Shown here in pieces: positions 1 to 12,672 of a DNA stretch of 64,000 nt (positions within the stretch are counted from its first letter, which is position 1; the number at the start of each line of letters is the position of its first letter). The notes beneath the pieces are model-generated. The model did not search any database and was not told the DNA's origin. It worked only from the letters and a program-made list of their open reading frames with translations. The stretch spans positions 343,274 through 407,273 of the forward strand of contig QANU01102866.1 of NCBI GenBank assembly GCA_003254905.1, written 5' to 3'. Made by a program: the position numbers and the translations under genes. Origin of the DNA: Nissolia schottii. Taxonomy: Eukaryota; Streptophyta; Magnoliopsida; Fabales; Fabaceae.

Positions 1-1037
1 TAGTCCCTTTCTTAACTCTGTTGCATCTACTTCATAGCATTTGTCACTATCAGATTCGCTATGTTCAATGTTTGCGACCTCTTTGATGCGACTAGGTTTT
101 CTATTCTTGAGTCTTTTGGCTTTCTTAGCTTCCCATCTAATTTGCTCTATTTGCTTAACCTTTTTAACTAGTTGGGTCAAGTCGATGGTATGCTGATTCA
201 CTAGCATATCCCTTGTGTATAGGTCTAGATCATTGGTCGCTATTTTGATCATCTCAATTTCCTGGATAGGAGTATAGCATCTACTCCTCAATGTGTGAAA
301 CCTGGCAATATAATCCTCTATGGATTCGCCATGCATCCTCTTTATGGAATACAAGTCGAGCACGTTAACTTTCGCTTCATCGTGAAAGAATTGCTTATGA
401 AAGGCTCTTTCCATTTTAACACAAGTATGGATTGAGTTAGGCCCTAAGTTTGAGAACCAAGTGAAGGAGTTCATTGTTAGAGAAGACGAAAATAATCTAA
501 TAATGAGGAGTTCATTTGATGCCATTTCACCTATCTCTAGGGTATACCTAGCGATATCTTCTACTGTCAGTTCGCCTGGTTCTCCGAAAAACTTGGTTAA
601 TGATTTAGGCGCCTTCCAACCTCTAGGAAGTTCTGCCGTTCGTATGTACTCAGGGAAGGCCGATGTGAAATAAGGCGGGTTACTTGTGCCTACACCAAAA
701 CCGAACTTAGTGAGTACTTATTCTACCATCCTAGTAATGTTTTGGTGCCCCAAGGGGTTAAGTCATTGTGTTTCATCTAACACTTGATTGGCATTTTGGC
801 CCCTTTCTACTGGGTGGATAACCTATAGTGGTCAACATGTAGCCCTTCATCACCCTTCAAGTGATTTATGTGCCTTTCTAGGTGATCGAACCTTCTATTG
901 TTTGTTTCCATCATGGGGTTTATCAGAATAGATATCTGATTGATAATCATGTTTGCTAATTCATGATAGTTATCTAAGGTTTCTTGCCTCTGTACTGTGA
1001 GGCTTTTTACAATGTTCCTAGGAATTGTATTAGGCAT
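1..1037 (-). pseudogene. Ty3/gypsy retrotransposon gag, degenerate, continues past left edge
   Basis: Read on the minus strand, positions 717 to 1 stay open and translate to a Retrotrans_gag-type domain. It shows the usual order PRGWKAPK, an IARYT..E.GEMASNE block, SSLTMNSFTWFSNLGPNSI and then ESIEDYIARFHTLRSRC, followed by a Lys-rich linker running out of the window. A stop codon at 718-720 separates this part from an N-terminal piece (807-1037, starting MPNTIPRN and holding a coiled-coil-like stretch RRFDHLERHINHL), so the gag is broken. Capsid-like gag packages the element RNA. The domain assignment is firm; the exact gypsy lineage is not. Protease, RT and integrase would lie to the left, outside the window. 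Confidence 0.85.
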
Positions 1038-1166
1038 TGCTCTAGACCCGTCGCGGGTTCTGCCATTCCTCTTGACACATCTTGTGTCGTAATCGAAATG
1101 GTTGATGGTGTGTGTTGAAAGCCAAATGTTAAACTTCCAATTTAAAAGGCATCGTTTCCGGCAACA

Positions 1167-1185
1167 TCCCTGGCAACGGTGCCAA
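1167..1185 (-). other. primer-binding site of the gypsy element
   Basis: The minus strand reads TTGGCACCGTTGCCAGGGA, close to the TGGCGCCGTTGCCGGGGA site used by Athila/Calypso-type elements (tRNA-Asp primer). It lies between the LTR and gag, as expected. A second, weaker copy (TTGGCACAGTTGTGGGAAA) sits about 65 bp further into the LTR side near 1226-1250, suggesting a small local duplication of the LTR end plus primer site. Confidence 0.6.
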
Positions 1186-1191
1186 TTTTTT

Positions 1192-2749
1192 TGAAAGCCT
1201 AATTACACTTTTTCCAATCTTGACATAGTCTGGTTTCCCACAACTGTGCCAATTTTGTTGAACGCTTATTTGCACTTCCGTCGTTCAAAATAAATATATA
1301 TCCTCCTTTACAGCTTTCAGATTCTCGAGGAATCCAATTGCAGTATAGTCGGGTATAGTCGAATCCACAGAGAGTTGCAAAAATACCGTTCTTGAGTTTA
1401 GTTAATTAAACAATAAAGTGAAGGATTTGATAAATTGTTTGATAATTAAATAAACTAAAATAGATAAACAACATAAAAATAAAATAGGCAACAAATCAGA
1501 GGTAGATCCGGAAGCTTGTTGGGAATTGAATCATATTATAGTTTCATGCATCCATTAACTTAAGACAACAGAATCATCATTTCATAGATTGCCCACCACC
1601 AGTTCTTAACTTGTTCATCGCTTTCGGGCATGAAAAGATCACAGGTTTCCTTTGTTAAACTGTCACTCTCGCACACAAGTTTAACAAAGTACGCCAGCGT
1701 TATTTCAGGTGTTAAAACGGCTAATCCTTTATTCCAGTTACGGCAACAAAAATTAGATGAAATGATTTAGATCGGACTCTAATGATTGTAACTTTCGTTC
1801 ACAACGTTTAAGTCTAGAATCTAGCTTAGCTTAGCAAGATTAATCTTAACTTGGTTACAACTTAATAAGTATAACTCTCGTTCATACAATACGAATAAGT
1901 CTCAAGTCAAAAATCAAAACACTAAACAAAAGCTAGCATTAAGTATAAAATCATTCAAGCGAATCATAGAAACTGAATAATTCATATGCAAAAGTACATG
2001 GACACAATCATACTACAATATTCATCAAAATCCCAACAACAAGAGGATTAGCAATCCATCTTACAAGAGAATCTCAGATGCAAGGTTTGGATGCTTACCA
2101 TGACACGTTCTCACGCTATCATGACAGCGGCTTCGCCAAGCTCCTTCGATCTCTTGGCTCCTTCACCAGCCTCCTCTTTGTTGCTAAACTAAACTAGGCT
2201 TTGAAGTACAAAAGAAATGTAAAAAGAATGAAGTATGGAGGGGAGAAGATGTCCTCTTGAAGAGTGCCTCGGCCTCTATTTATAGGCCAAAATTGTCCAG
2301 GTTCGCTCAGCGGGTTGGTGGGGTCGCTCAGCGGTGGTAAGTGATGGCGGCTGGCAGCTAGGTCTTCAAAGGCGGCCCGTTTCTTGAAGGTTAGGTGGGA
2401 CCGCTCAGCGGCCTTAATCTTAAATTGATCGCAACTACAAAGTTGTAGATCTATTTCTTAGCTTTAAGTAGCAATTTGAACCACCTCAATCCGATATCTA
2501 TAGCTCAAGTTATCGCGATTTTACTAATTGTTGCGCGGAGCGGGCTTCCATACTTTTCTTGCTTTGTCATCCCTTTGCTCTTTGCTTCATTCTTTGTAGG
2601 ATTATTCTAAATTATTTATGCTTGCATCCATCTTTCAAAATATATTTAAAAACCTACAAAAGAGGAAAATTCATTAGATAATTCTTTAAAACTCATGCAA
2701 ATAAGCGCCTTTTCATTAGGTCAAAATTGCGTAAATTAGGCACTTATCA
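1192..2749 (-). mobile_element. 5' LTR of the gypsy element
   Basis: On the minus strand this starts TGATAAGTGCC at 2749 and ends near TTTCA at about 1192, just before the primer-binding site, giving roughly 1.55 kb. A TATA box, CCTATAAATAG, lies on the minus strand at 2276-2286 and would start transcription toward gag. No second LTR is in the window, so the borders rest on the TG start, the primer site and the gag position. The inner border is uncertain by about 70 bp because of the duplicated primer-site-like segment. Confidence 0.65.
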
Positions 2750-4408
2750 GTGTGACACCAAGATTAATACCCCAAATGTTCATTGGGTTTGTCGTGGCCA
2801 TTTGAGGCGCCATCCAAGGACTCTAACTTTGATTCATATGGGGTATGGGCATACTTACAATCGCCAAACTAGGAGCCACCATGCTTTGTTCCATCGACAC
2901 CACAATCGACATTATTGGAGAAACATACTAGGGGGCAACCCATACGGTGGCCAAGGTGGCTATGACATAAAGCCTTGGGTACTTGTGATACTTTCTTCCC
3001 CACATGGATTTTGAATTTCATTTCTCTCCATTGCTCTTTCCATTTCATGGGATTGTTGATTCCCCTATGTACTCGAAATGGGAGGAGAATTTCTATCATT
3101 CCCTCTTGCATTAGACTTTGTTTCCATGTTCACTTTGTTGGACATTCTGTTTATAATAGTACCACTTCTCAACCGCATGAACAATTCAAAGAATTCTACA
3201 ATGTTGGTCCCACTGGGCGTTCCATTTTGTTTGACGTGAAATAAATCTGGGGAATCTCTCGGCGCAAACACAAAAGAATGTTTAAAGGGCACAAGCGATT
3301 GCGTTGTTCTCGGTGAAGAACATGGGCATGAATTAGCAATTGAGAGAAGAGTGGGATGTAAGAACAGAAAATGCAAACATATTTATATTAATAATCAGCG
3401 GATGGTGATTTTGATTACAAAGTATCCTTGCCGAGGGCTAAGGATTTTAGTACAGATCATAGAGCAGAAAAGGGGAAAAAAGAATGTCAAGGTTGAAAGA
3501 GGCTACGATCTACGAACTACTCCTAGGAAAATAGAGAAATAAAGAGAAAAAGAAAAAAGTGGTGGCGTACGCTGAGCTTCCGTGGGACTGCTGATTACTG
3601 GCTAGGGGACTTACGTGAGTCGGTAGGAGTGTCAGTGAACCACCTCGAGTTTGGTCTAGGAGCCCTGTATTTATAGAGTTTCAGAGCTCTTAACTGTTGT
3701 TAACCGTTTTCCCTCAATCGTTCGACGGTTATCATTTTGATCTGCCGTAGCCCGCATAACTCGGGCGAATTATGCTTGCACGAGTGACACGACATGCAAC
3801 AGTTTCTTTCATCACATCCCTTAGCGGTTGTGCCATTTCTCTGAAGGTGGGAAGTTATTTCCCTACGTGGCATCGTCAAATAGGAGGTTATCTTGTGTTT
3901 AAATTTGTTAATCATTCCCTCCATATGACTGACTCAATGATATGATTTTTTCGCTAAGTCTTGGACTCTGTCGCAATACTCGTCCTAGGTAGGTCCATCA
4001 TCATGATGCGACTATAGTCATCTTTAGATGATTTATCATTTTTACGACAGTATTGCATTGGTTGCCAAACTGTAACGTTGACACCTTTATTAACTAATGA
4101 CCTCTAAGTCACCTTGAATTCTGTCGCCGCTTGATTTTTGTCGCCACTAATATTCCCTCGTGACCAAATTCTTAATTACCTTTGGCAACTTTTCTGTCGC
4201 CAATTAACTATTATCGTGACAAGTCTTTTGTACCCATTCTTTAGTGAGTCTTGACAAACTTTCTATCGCCAATTGCTACTAACTTTCCTGTTGCCAATCT
4301 CATTACCATTTCGCTTTGCCAGTACTCTTTTCGACCAAACTCTTATAAATATTCGCTTCTAACTATACCGCGAATTTTGACGACCTAACACTTACTAGGG
4401 TTATCAGC
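2750..4408 (-). mobile_element. older gypsy-like LTR element remnant (LTR plus gag start), interrupted at 2750
   Basis: On the minus strand a possible LTR runs from about 4408 (TGATAACCCTAG) to about 3240, with a TATA box CTCTATAAATACAG at 3665-3678. A primer-site-like stretch (TGGAACGCCCAGTGGGACC) lies near 3209-3227. It is followed by a frameshifted gag-like start (MRLRSGTIINRM near 3165-3200) and a Pro/Met-rich segment down to 2755. The gag-like reading stops abruptly where the TGATAAG LTR of the other gypsy element begins, which suggests that element inserted here. Borders and family are tentative; no paired LTR is present. Confidence 0.4.
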
Positions 4409-4419
4409 TATTTTAATAG

Positions 4420-5582
4420 GTCAAGGTTTTTTTTCGGTGATTTCATTGAAGGCTAATACCCAAATGGGCAAGCGACTACAAGAAGGAACTGCACCCTCCA
4501 GCGCATACGCTTAGAGCACGATCAACACAACATGGGGGTAAAAAGGGCTACAAAAGCAAAGGCAAAGCACAACAATCCCCATACAAAACACCCAACATGA
4601 CCATTCCCCTACGAGTGAACAAAGCACCCCTATAAGACCTCACACCTAGGCATCCTTCGCACCAAACACAACATGATCCACCCATAAGTTATACCTATGG
4701 CCAAGTTTCGCTATGAACCCCTCCCAGGAAACCTTGATATTATGGAAGACCACCTTCATTCTATACTCGCACACTAACCAACCTATGATAAAAAAAAATG
4801 CAGCAATCCACTTATTCTTCCATGTTCCCCACTGTCGATTCAAGCCAAGACTTGAAACAAAGTCTCAGCTCATGCGAGAAAACCCAGTCAACACCCATCC
4901 ACTTCAAGCATGACCCCCAAGCTTTCCATGAGAACTCACAATGAAAAAAAAATAGATGGCTAGCATCCTCAACTCCTTCCTTGCACAAAATACAACTTGC
5001 ATTTAAAGAGTTCCCTATACCATGACTAATAAATCTATCCTTTGTGTTAAGTCTACCTAGTATAAGGAATTGAACAATTAATTCAGCCTTAGGCAGGACA
5101 AGACCACACCAAACCTCCTTAGCAAAGCTATAGGTAAAAGATTGTGTATCTCTTGCTTCATATGTAGCAGAGACGAAAGGCTTCCTAAAGAATAATCCCG
5201 ATCTATGAAAGCTTCACTTAGCATTATCTGGTTCAATTTTATTCAGCGATACCGCAACAATGCACACCATCAACTCTTCAACCATATAAGCCACTCCACT
5301 CGAAGAACTCACGATGCTAGAGCAGGCTCCAGTTCCAAATAAGGTCGTCACAGAAACCACATTCCGATAATCTCATGCCTTTTTAAATCGATATCTGATA
5401 CTGTATAGGAAATCTCTCCATCAAGCTAGAATCCCGCACCCAATGATCCTCCCAAAATTTGATGACCTACTCGAAGCCAATTACCTGCTGCAGACCCCTC
5501 TCAACAACCTCGTTAACCACACTATTTACCTTCCACACCTCCCAAATCGCCGCCCACAATCCATTTTCTTTAAGGGAAAAAA
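4420..5582 (-). mobile_element. 5'-truncated LINE (L1-type), C-terminal zf-RVT part
   Basis: The minus strand encodes, with several stops, the end of a plant LINE ORF2. It shows FWEDHWVRDSSLMERFP near 5440, then KPFVSATYEARDTQSFTYSFAKEVW, then LGRLNTKDRFISHG and CILCKEGVEDASHLFFHC. This is the typical reverse-transcriptase-associated zinc-binding domain (zf-RVT) with its Cys and His residues. A 3' tail follows: AATGAAATCACC then an A-run near 4430-4440. The homology starts abruptly near 5580, so most of ORF2 is missing, the usual 5' truncation of LINEs. Stops and frameshifts show it is dead. No clear target duplication was found. Confidence 0.75.
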
Positions 5583-8500
5583 TAAATAAATGTAGGATAT
5601 TATTTCAATAAATAAGATATAATTCTTTCACACACATATATATGTATTTGGAATCATTTTTATCACATCTTGTGATGTGACACATGCAGGATAGCCCACA
5701 CGTTAAGAAAGGGCCTATGGGCAATTATGTCTTTCCACCAGTAAGGGTGTTTAATTCAATGGCTCACAGAATGCAAAGTAAACTTTTGTATTGATACAAT
5801 TTTAACTGAGTATATTTGTGACGTAAAAGAAAACTTAGTATATTTATGTGTATTACACACTCGTAATAAAACGAGTTTCAATAATTTTAATAAAGATACA
5901 ATTACTTATATTTTGATTTCGTTAATTTTACCGTGAATGTATACAAATATGGAGAGCTAGAATTATGTTTTACCCCAAATTTGAGTGTTGAGAATAAAAA
6001 AAAATATTCGCCAATATATTCCTATTCTAAAAAAGGTTTTCAATCAGATTAGAATTTTGTTATTCGGATATAGGATACAGGCATTAATAGTTAAATCGAG
6101 ACCAAGAAGAATTATTATATCTACACTATATTATTTTTATTTATTTATTTGTGTTTATAAATTGAAGGAACAAGTTAAGGGTGTGGGGGCATCAAAGGTG
6201 CTGTTTGTTTCGTCCCACCTGAAAGGCAAAGGGTCCTTTTGTTTGTATTGACACTCCAAAGCCGTGCTACGGATCCACATTATCGAAACAAACCGCCCTT
6301 ACAACTTTACCAAACCACAATTACTCTTTGTTATTGAAAAAGTATTTGATATTCCGACCCAATAAAAACGATAATACTTTTTTTTTTAATTTTAAATATT
6401 ACATTTAATAATGTTTGAATTTAAGATTTCATACATTTTTATTGAATGTTCCCAATAGGATTTAAAATTTCATACATATTATTCAAATTCTCATTATACC
6501 CTTATTTATTTATGTATAAATTATATTGAATGAGTTTGATAATGATGAAGAATGATAGAGCTTTATGAAACTTTTTAAAAGACAAATGATGACTGTTTAA
6601 GTTGGTAAAAAGTGGTGTATGAAATTGACATTAGGATAACTTAAGATCGTAAAAAACTTTAAATTTTTAAGAAAATACGAGTTCAAATATTGTGAAATTT
6701 ATTATTATGAAAATATTACGTAATTATTGTGTTGTCCTTGTCAAACAAGGATTAATTTTATAAGTAATCCAAAAGAACACGATTTACGTAAGTATTGCAT
6801 TGTTTCACCAAAATAATAATTCGTATATAACTTGGAATGTACCAAACATGAAGAAAGATATGTAAGTTATTAGTTATTAAAATCAATTTAACATTACGAA
6901 GTTTAGTTGAGTTAAAAATAATTTTGCCAAAAAGTGCCCTCAAAAATTAAGATTTTTTTCATTGAAATAATAAGATATCTAGAGTTTTAATATGTCAAAT
7001 ACATTAAAAATTAAAAATTATAAAAAGAAATTATTCTTAACATTTTAGCAAGTGTCCTTGAAATATTCAATAACTTTTTTCATATAAAAAATTTTATACT
7101 ATCATTTAATCATGTGTTATTATATTAATTAAATTAGTTGACTCTCATACATATTATTAAAAAAAATTTACTTATGTGACTTCATATAATTTAATATTAG
7201 CATAAACCTCTCTTATACACGAATAATGCATAAAAATTAAACTCGTTTTTTTCATTATCTTACATATTTATTTTATTTCCAAGTCTTGAGTGCCGTGTGA
7301 CTCAGAGTCGTGTCAAGATTTCGACTTTGAAGCCCCACTACATCATATATATAATTTTGTGCCTTTATTCCCCATACTTTGAAAACTATCGCCAATCGTT
7401 ACTCTTTCAGCAACGCCTTGTCGAATTGGTAATTATTACACATTTTGATTTCATTTCATTACATGGAGATGAAAACTTTCATCTTCATTTCTTCCATTCT
7501 ATAATATGAATGTAGTAGTATATTTTTACGTGACATAAAATTCACTTAAAAAATAAGAAATTAATGCTTGTAGTTAAAATCATAGCTCGCTAATTAAAAT
7601 AAATGAATAATTTGAAATTTAATATCACACATCTCATCTCATAATATAATAATATATAAAATAATTAAGCACCAAAAAATTAATATATAATGATTGATAC
7701 CATTTTCTTTGTATAAAATAGTTCCCAACATTATGGCCAAACAAATTACATTAGAAAATACTTTGTTTCAACTTTAAATCCACTCTTAGCAAATAGTAAT
7801 ATGATTCTTGAAGCACTGGGATGCTATTTTCCAACATGTTTACGGCATATTCTCCAGCCGCAAAACTGTCTTTCATTAACTTTTAATCTGTCAACTTCTG
7901 TTGGCTTCTTTATTCCACACTCATCATAGTACAGTACTTACTGGCACATGATCAAATACATGTTTGGATTTTATTTTTTTAATAAGTAGTTAATTCTTGA
8001 TTCTAAATTTAATTAATAAATTTCTAACTATAAATTATTGTAAAGATGATATAAACTAATTCAAATACATGAAAGCTTGACGCAGTAGGCTTGTGATGGC
8101 AATTTTCTATTAGCTTTTAGTTGTAACATTAAATATTATTTTGTCACTTTTGTTGAGCTTTAAGATGTTTTTGTTGGCATTTTTAGAGTAGTTCAGTTAA
8201 GTTTTTAGCAAGCGGTCCTTGAGATGAACGCAAAATGTACGGTTGATTTTATCCAAAATCTCCTTGATTCCAAACATCCTTGTTTTCCTTTGGTGAATGC
8301 AATAACTAATTTGATGGAATCAAATTGGATCGTTCAAGTAAACTACGTAAATAAGAAAGTTAATTTTTGTGCAAATATTTAAGAGTTTTCACTCCCATGA
8401 CTCCCTTCCTAATTTTTTGCCTTTAGCAATTTTAACTAATAAGATAAATACTCTATTCCTCTGTGTAGTGGAATTATAGTCTTTTATTTTTGATTAAGCA

Positions 8501-9596
8501 TCTTAGTCCTGTTATTTATAAAAAAAATTAAATAAATAAATAAATAAAAGCATGACGCATTAAAAGAGAGTTATTCAGTCAACCGGGAACTCCCTCTACT
8601 TTTTGTACATTCACATATTTTTTTATTTATCAACTCTGTACAATTCTCATATTGTTTTTCTACCAACAGCGATATCTAATCTAATACAGTAAAAAAATAG
8701 TGCCATAGTCTATGGCGATTAGCGTAAAGCACGCATCAACAACTGGCCAGATATTTTTGTTTGTTCTCTGCGCATTAGCAAGGTTTCTTTTTTGCTGAGC
8801 ATGAGTTCTATCGCTAGCAAGTTGCAATGCATGACTTTGTGCTCCATCGTGGGTTAATTCCTCACCCGTATTTTCTTTTTATGGAAATTACATTTATCTA
8901 AAGTTCCCCTACTCAATTTAAATTGACTTGAGTTCAACTATGTGATAAAACTTTTTTAACGCTATCCTTTCTTATATACAAAACGATATCGAATCTGAAA
9001 CACATTTTTAGGTCAAATAAGTATCGAATTAATTAAACTAATAATCAAATGTGAGTAATTTTATAGAGCCATTTGAAACAAATCAAATGTCACTCGAAGT
9101 GAACTAGTACGTTTTGCTTTTGCAGGTGCATTTATCACATCTATTACCTTTCTCTTATGCCAGTGGGTGATTCCTTTTAGCCAAATGCTAGCTGCGTCCA
9201 CTTGCCGTTGAATTGAGAATAAGGGCCAGTTTTAATCCATCAATTGTCGCAAAAAAGTGGCAGTGCATATATGCAAAGAAACTGTGGGGTTATGCTGTTC
9301 ATGTTTGGCTCTTGATTTGACTAAGACTAACCATAATCAATTTGGGGTTGGAAGTTTGAAACTCGAAAGCTTTTTTCACGGACGGTCTTGCTTAATCTGG
9401 CAATTGACTTTTGAGACAATTGAAAAGATATTTAGCTAGCCGCGTTGAATTGAAAAAGAGTGGTACACATTTAAAGCATTAAATACCCATCTTGAATTTT
9501 ATAGTATCTTAACAAATCTAATAATATTTTTTATTAAGGAAACTATTCATTCACGTACGCATGAATAAAATTTACCTTGATATGAGAATCTATTTA
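5583..9596. other. AT-rich intergenic DNA, no gene recognised
   Basis: Short ORFs here (up to 88 codons) carry no recognisable domain, lack plausible splice partners and sit in very AT-rich sequence. Long A and T runs are common (for example near 6380 and 7970). No tRNA, LTR pair or terminal inverted repeat was recognised. It may hold old, unrecognisable transposon remains. Confidence 0.6.
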
Positions 9597-9920
9597 AATT
9601 ATTGGTAATATGATGTTTAAATTACTTGACAATTCACATTAACTTGTTTGGTTATGCAACATTGTCGGTAATATGAATTGCCTAAGTAATCAACATTATC
9701 TCAAAAGTGGTAATGTAGATTACCTCCCTGAAAATGTTTATCTAAATTATCATTTGTCAGGTAATCTTTCAACTTTTGTTATGACAAGAATACCCTCACT
9801 CGTACCAACACAAACACCCATCACCACCACCACCACCACACCATCACCGCCACCACTAGCCCTACCACATCCTTCACCCAATGACCACCTCCACCATCAC
9901 AACAACCACACCATTTTCGC

Positions 9921-10171
9921 TGTTAAGCATTGTGGGTGAATGGGGGGGATTGGAGCACACTAGACAATAGAAAAATTAGAGAAAATAAAGATTGTATTAT
10001 GTATTCTATTTTTGAATATGCTCTAAAAGTACAAAGATGATATGCCTATTTATAGGCTAAAAATAAGATAAAGATAAACTTAACAGATAAGATAGATAAA
10101 TATTCTAATAGATAAACCTAAATCATTTTAAGATAAGATAAAATATAATAATATATTGATTTATTCTCACA
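9921..10171 (-). repeat. 3' LTR of the TRIM-like element
   Basis: This is the downstream LTR in minus-strand sense. It shares long blocks with 10693-10942, for example AGATAAGATAGATAAA and CAAAGATGATATGCC, with scattered differences, so the insertion is not very recent. Confidence 0.8.
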
Positions 10172-10692
10172 CCCTCCCTCAAGCTAAAGGTCATTGAGCT
10201 TTAAGCTTATCACAAAACGACAATGGTGTCTGCATAGAAGCGGGCAAGTGGTGTTTGTATGGAAGCAGGCAAGTCGTATCTTCACAAAAGTAGGAACGTC
10301 AACAAGAGTTTGCACAGAGGCATGAACGACAATGAGAGTATGAACTGGGCATAACCAACAAAGGCAACGATATGTGGCTGGGCAGAATCAACGAAGACAA
10401 TGGTAGTTAGGCGGAACCAACGAAGATAACTAATCTGGGCTAGGTAAAACCAGCAGAAACAAATAGCATTTATGTTACATGTGCGGTAATATTAGGTAGC
10501 GCGTGGAGATCTGGACGACAATAAAATTTGTTTGGTAGTATCTCAAACAGATGTCGGTAAATCTAAGATTTAAGATATAGTAGTAAAGAAGGTATATTTG
10601 TGGAGAGTGAAACATAGGGAACAAAGAGCCTAAGCTCTGAGGTAGCGGAAGTGCAAATAGGATTCAAGGTGGAAACCATGACTCTGATACCA

Positions 10693-10942
10693 TGTTAAGT
10701 ATGATGGGTGAAGGGAGATTGAGGCACACTAGATAAGAGAAAATCTAAGGGAAAATAAAGACTGTATAATGTATTCTAGTTCTGAATGTGCATTCAAAGT
10801 GCAAAGATGATATGCCTATTTACAGATTGAAAATAAGATAAAGATAAACTTAACAGATAAGATAGATAAACATCTTAACAGATAAACTTAAATCAATTTA
10901 AGATAAAATAAAATATAATAATATATAAATTTATTCTCAACA
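10693..10942 (-). repeat. 5' LTR of the TRIM-like element
   Basis: This is the upstream LTR in minus-strand sense, immediately next to the TGGTATCAGAGT primer site. Its TATA motif is altered (CTATTTACAG on the plus strand near 10817) relative to the other copy. Confidence 0.8.
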
Positions 10943-11507
10943 ACTGCCACCATTGCCACCGCCATCACAACCAATGTCACTACTAGTTAGTCCAATCGTT
11001 GCCACCACTGCCACCGTCACCCACTACCCACCACCACCACTACAACTCAGCTACCACCACCACTAGCTAGTCTTATCGTCTCCACCATTGCCACAACTAT
11101 AAAAAATTGCTACCACTTGCCTCCACAACAATCACCACCACCCACCACCCACCACTACACCATCATCATTGCCACTGCCACCCACCATACCACCACCTAC
11201 CACTTGCCATCACTGCCACTGCCACCACCACCTTTGTCGTTGCCTCTACCACTACCACAATCACAACACATCAAATAATTTTATTATTTTATTGTTGTTA
11301 TTATTATTATTATTATTATTTTATTATTATTTGGAGGGTATTATGGTCAAATGTGTATACTACCTGGTAATATTTTTTTATGTGTTAAACAAGGCAATGT
11401 AAACTTCAAGTTACATTATATGTGCATACCAAATAATGTACTGTAACATTACCGGTAATTTAAAATGTGGTAATGTTTGTCAAAGGTAATTCTTATTACC
11501 AATAATT

Positions 11508-12660
11508 TTAGAAAAAAAATTACCAAACTTTACCTTAGTAAATTTAAAAATAATAATGTTAATAAAGTGTGTGTGTGTGTGTTTTTTTTAATAATATTTT
11601 ATTGACGAAGCAATATCAAAATTTATGATGTACAAACATAGTTTTGATTATATTGTCAATAAAATATAGGTTAAATTGCGCAAACTATTTTTAAAATTTG
11701 TTAAATTACTTTAAATTATGTGTAAAATTATACTTTGCCTTACATTTTTATTGAGACTTATCACCACTAAATCTATTAAGATTCTGTTTTCATTTTCTTT
11801 TTATGTGTTTTTTGTTAGGTTAATCAAAACGACGAAAATAATAAAATTTTATTTCTTGTTCAATTTTTTGTGTTAACTATTTTATATATAAGCAAAAGAG
11901 CTCAACCAAACAAAGTGAATCAGTATAAAAAAAAAACAAAGTCAAACATGTTACAGAATACTGCATGATGAACACTACAAAATAGCAATAACGGGCACAA
12001 GAAGATATCAATATTCCTTTCATAAAATTCAGAAATATGAAAGACGAGTTTATTATTTTTACTATTTCATTCACGTAATTTCAAAATTAAAAAACACATG
12101 AATTGAACACTTTTCTTTTTTAACCCTGCGATATATATAAACATCGAGTGTAATTTGTGATTGTGACTAAAACATGGGCTGATGGCCCATTACAAAATCA
12201 TAGCCCAGATTCTCGATGTGCTTCAATTTGTGCAATGAAAAGTCTTCCGGGTGGTGGTGGTTTATTATCTGTCTCATTCGAGCAGGCTGGTTTGGGCATT
12301 GCTGTATGGTTAGTCTTTTCAAGCCTTGGGTTCTTTGAGCCTTTGAAATTTTTACGTTGTTAACCACAGGAGGCCCATTATATTTGTTACTTTGTTTTAT
12401 GGCAATTTTGTGGAAGACAGGACTAGATTCTTTGAAGGAATTAATGGCGAGAGATCACATTGGATCTCAAATAATAAAATAAAGAAAAACTCACCTGAGA
12501 GATGGAAGACAATGCTCTTCAAGTTTAAGATATTTAGCATAGTTTCATGTAAAACATTAAATGTTTTTCAGTAGGTACAATGGATAGAGATGGAGTTAGT
12601 TGACTTCAAAAGAAAGAAAAACAAACAAAAAAGAGGAAGTTAGCTAGTCCTTAGGGGTTG
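11508..12660. other. AT-rich intergenic DNA upstream of the Alba gene
   Basis: There is a GT run at 11570-11582 and no recognisable gene. The last 500 bp hold several GGCCCA/TGGGCT-type words (near 12174-12208 and 12370), which may belong to the distal promoter of the next gene. Confidence 0.55.
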
Positions 12661-12672
12661 CCCATGAAGTAT

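Larger units (their letters stand above)
9921..10942 (-). mobile_element. TRIM-like / small copia-type LTR element, complete
   Basis: Two direct repeats of about 250 bp (9921-10171 and 10693-10942) flank about 520 bp of non-coding DNA. Read on the minus strand each LTR starts TGTGAGAATAAA or TGTTGAGAATAAA and ends CTTAACA. The upstream LTR (10693-10942) is followed directly by TGGTATCAGAGT (10692-10681), the initiator-Met tRNA primer site of copia elements. A purine-rich tract (GAGGGAGGG) precedes the other LTR near 10172-10180. Each LTR has a TATA motif (CCTATAAATAGG at 10038-10049). The interior has no gag or pol, so mobility would depend on other elements. No clear 5-bp target duplication is visible. 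Confidence 0.8.
9597..11507. mobile_element. TIR-type non-autonomous DNA element (CAC-rich), split by a TRIM-like element
   Basis: The ends carry an exact 13-bp inverted repeat, AATTATTGGTAAT at 9597-9609 and ATTACCAATAATT at 11495-11507. A second inverted pair lies further in: the complement of 9782-9802 reads GAGGGTATTCTTGTCAT and 11333-11352 reads GAGGGTATTATGGTCAA. GGTAAT motifs recur near both ends. The interior is rich in CAC/CCA triplets and holds a TTA microsatellite at 11292-11334. Without the inserted element it would be about 890 bp. No transposase is encoded and no target duplication was found, so the superfamily is open and the outer borders are provisional. Confidence 0.45.

Noticed and set aside
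2727-3014. Plus-strand ORF across the gypsy junction
   Set aside because: It spans the end of one element and the start of another; the gag-like signal is on the other strand.
9673-9939. ORF rich in Thr, Pro and His
   Set aside because: It is a translation of CAC/CCA repeats inside a TIR element, with no domain and no gene context.
11107-11402. Two overlapping His/Thr- and Tyr-rich ORFs
   Set aside because: They come from CAC and TTA microsatellite sequence of the same element.
12157-12363. Plus-strand ORF of 68 codons before the Alba gene
   Set aside because: No domain or splice partner; the region is more likely distal promoter.
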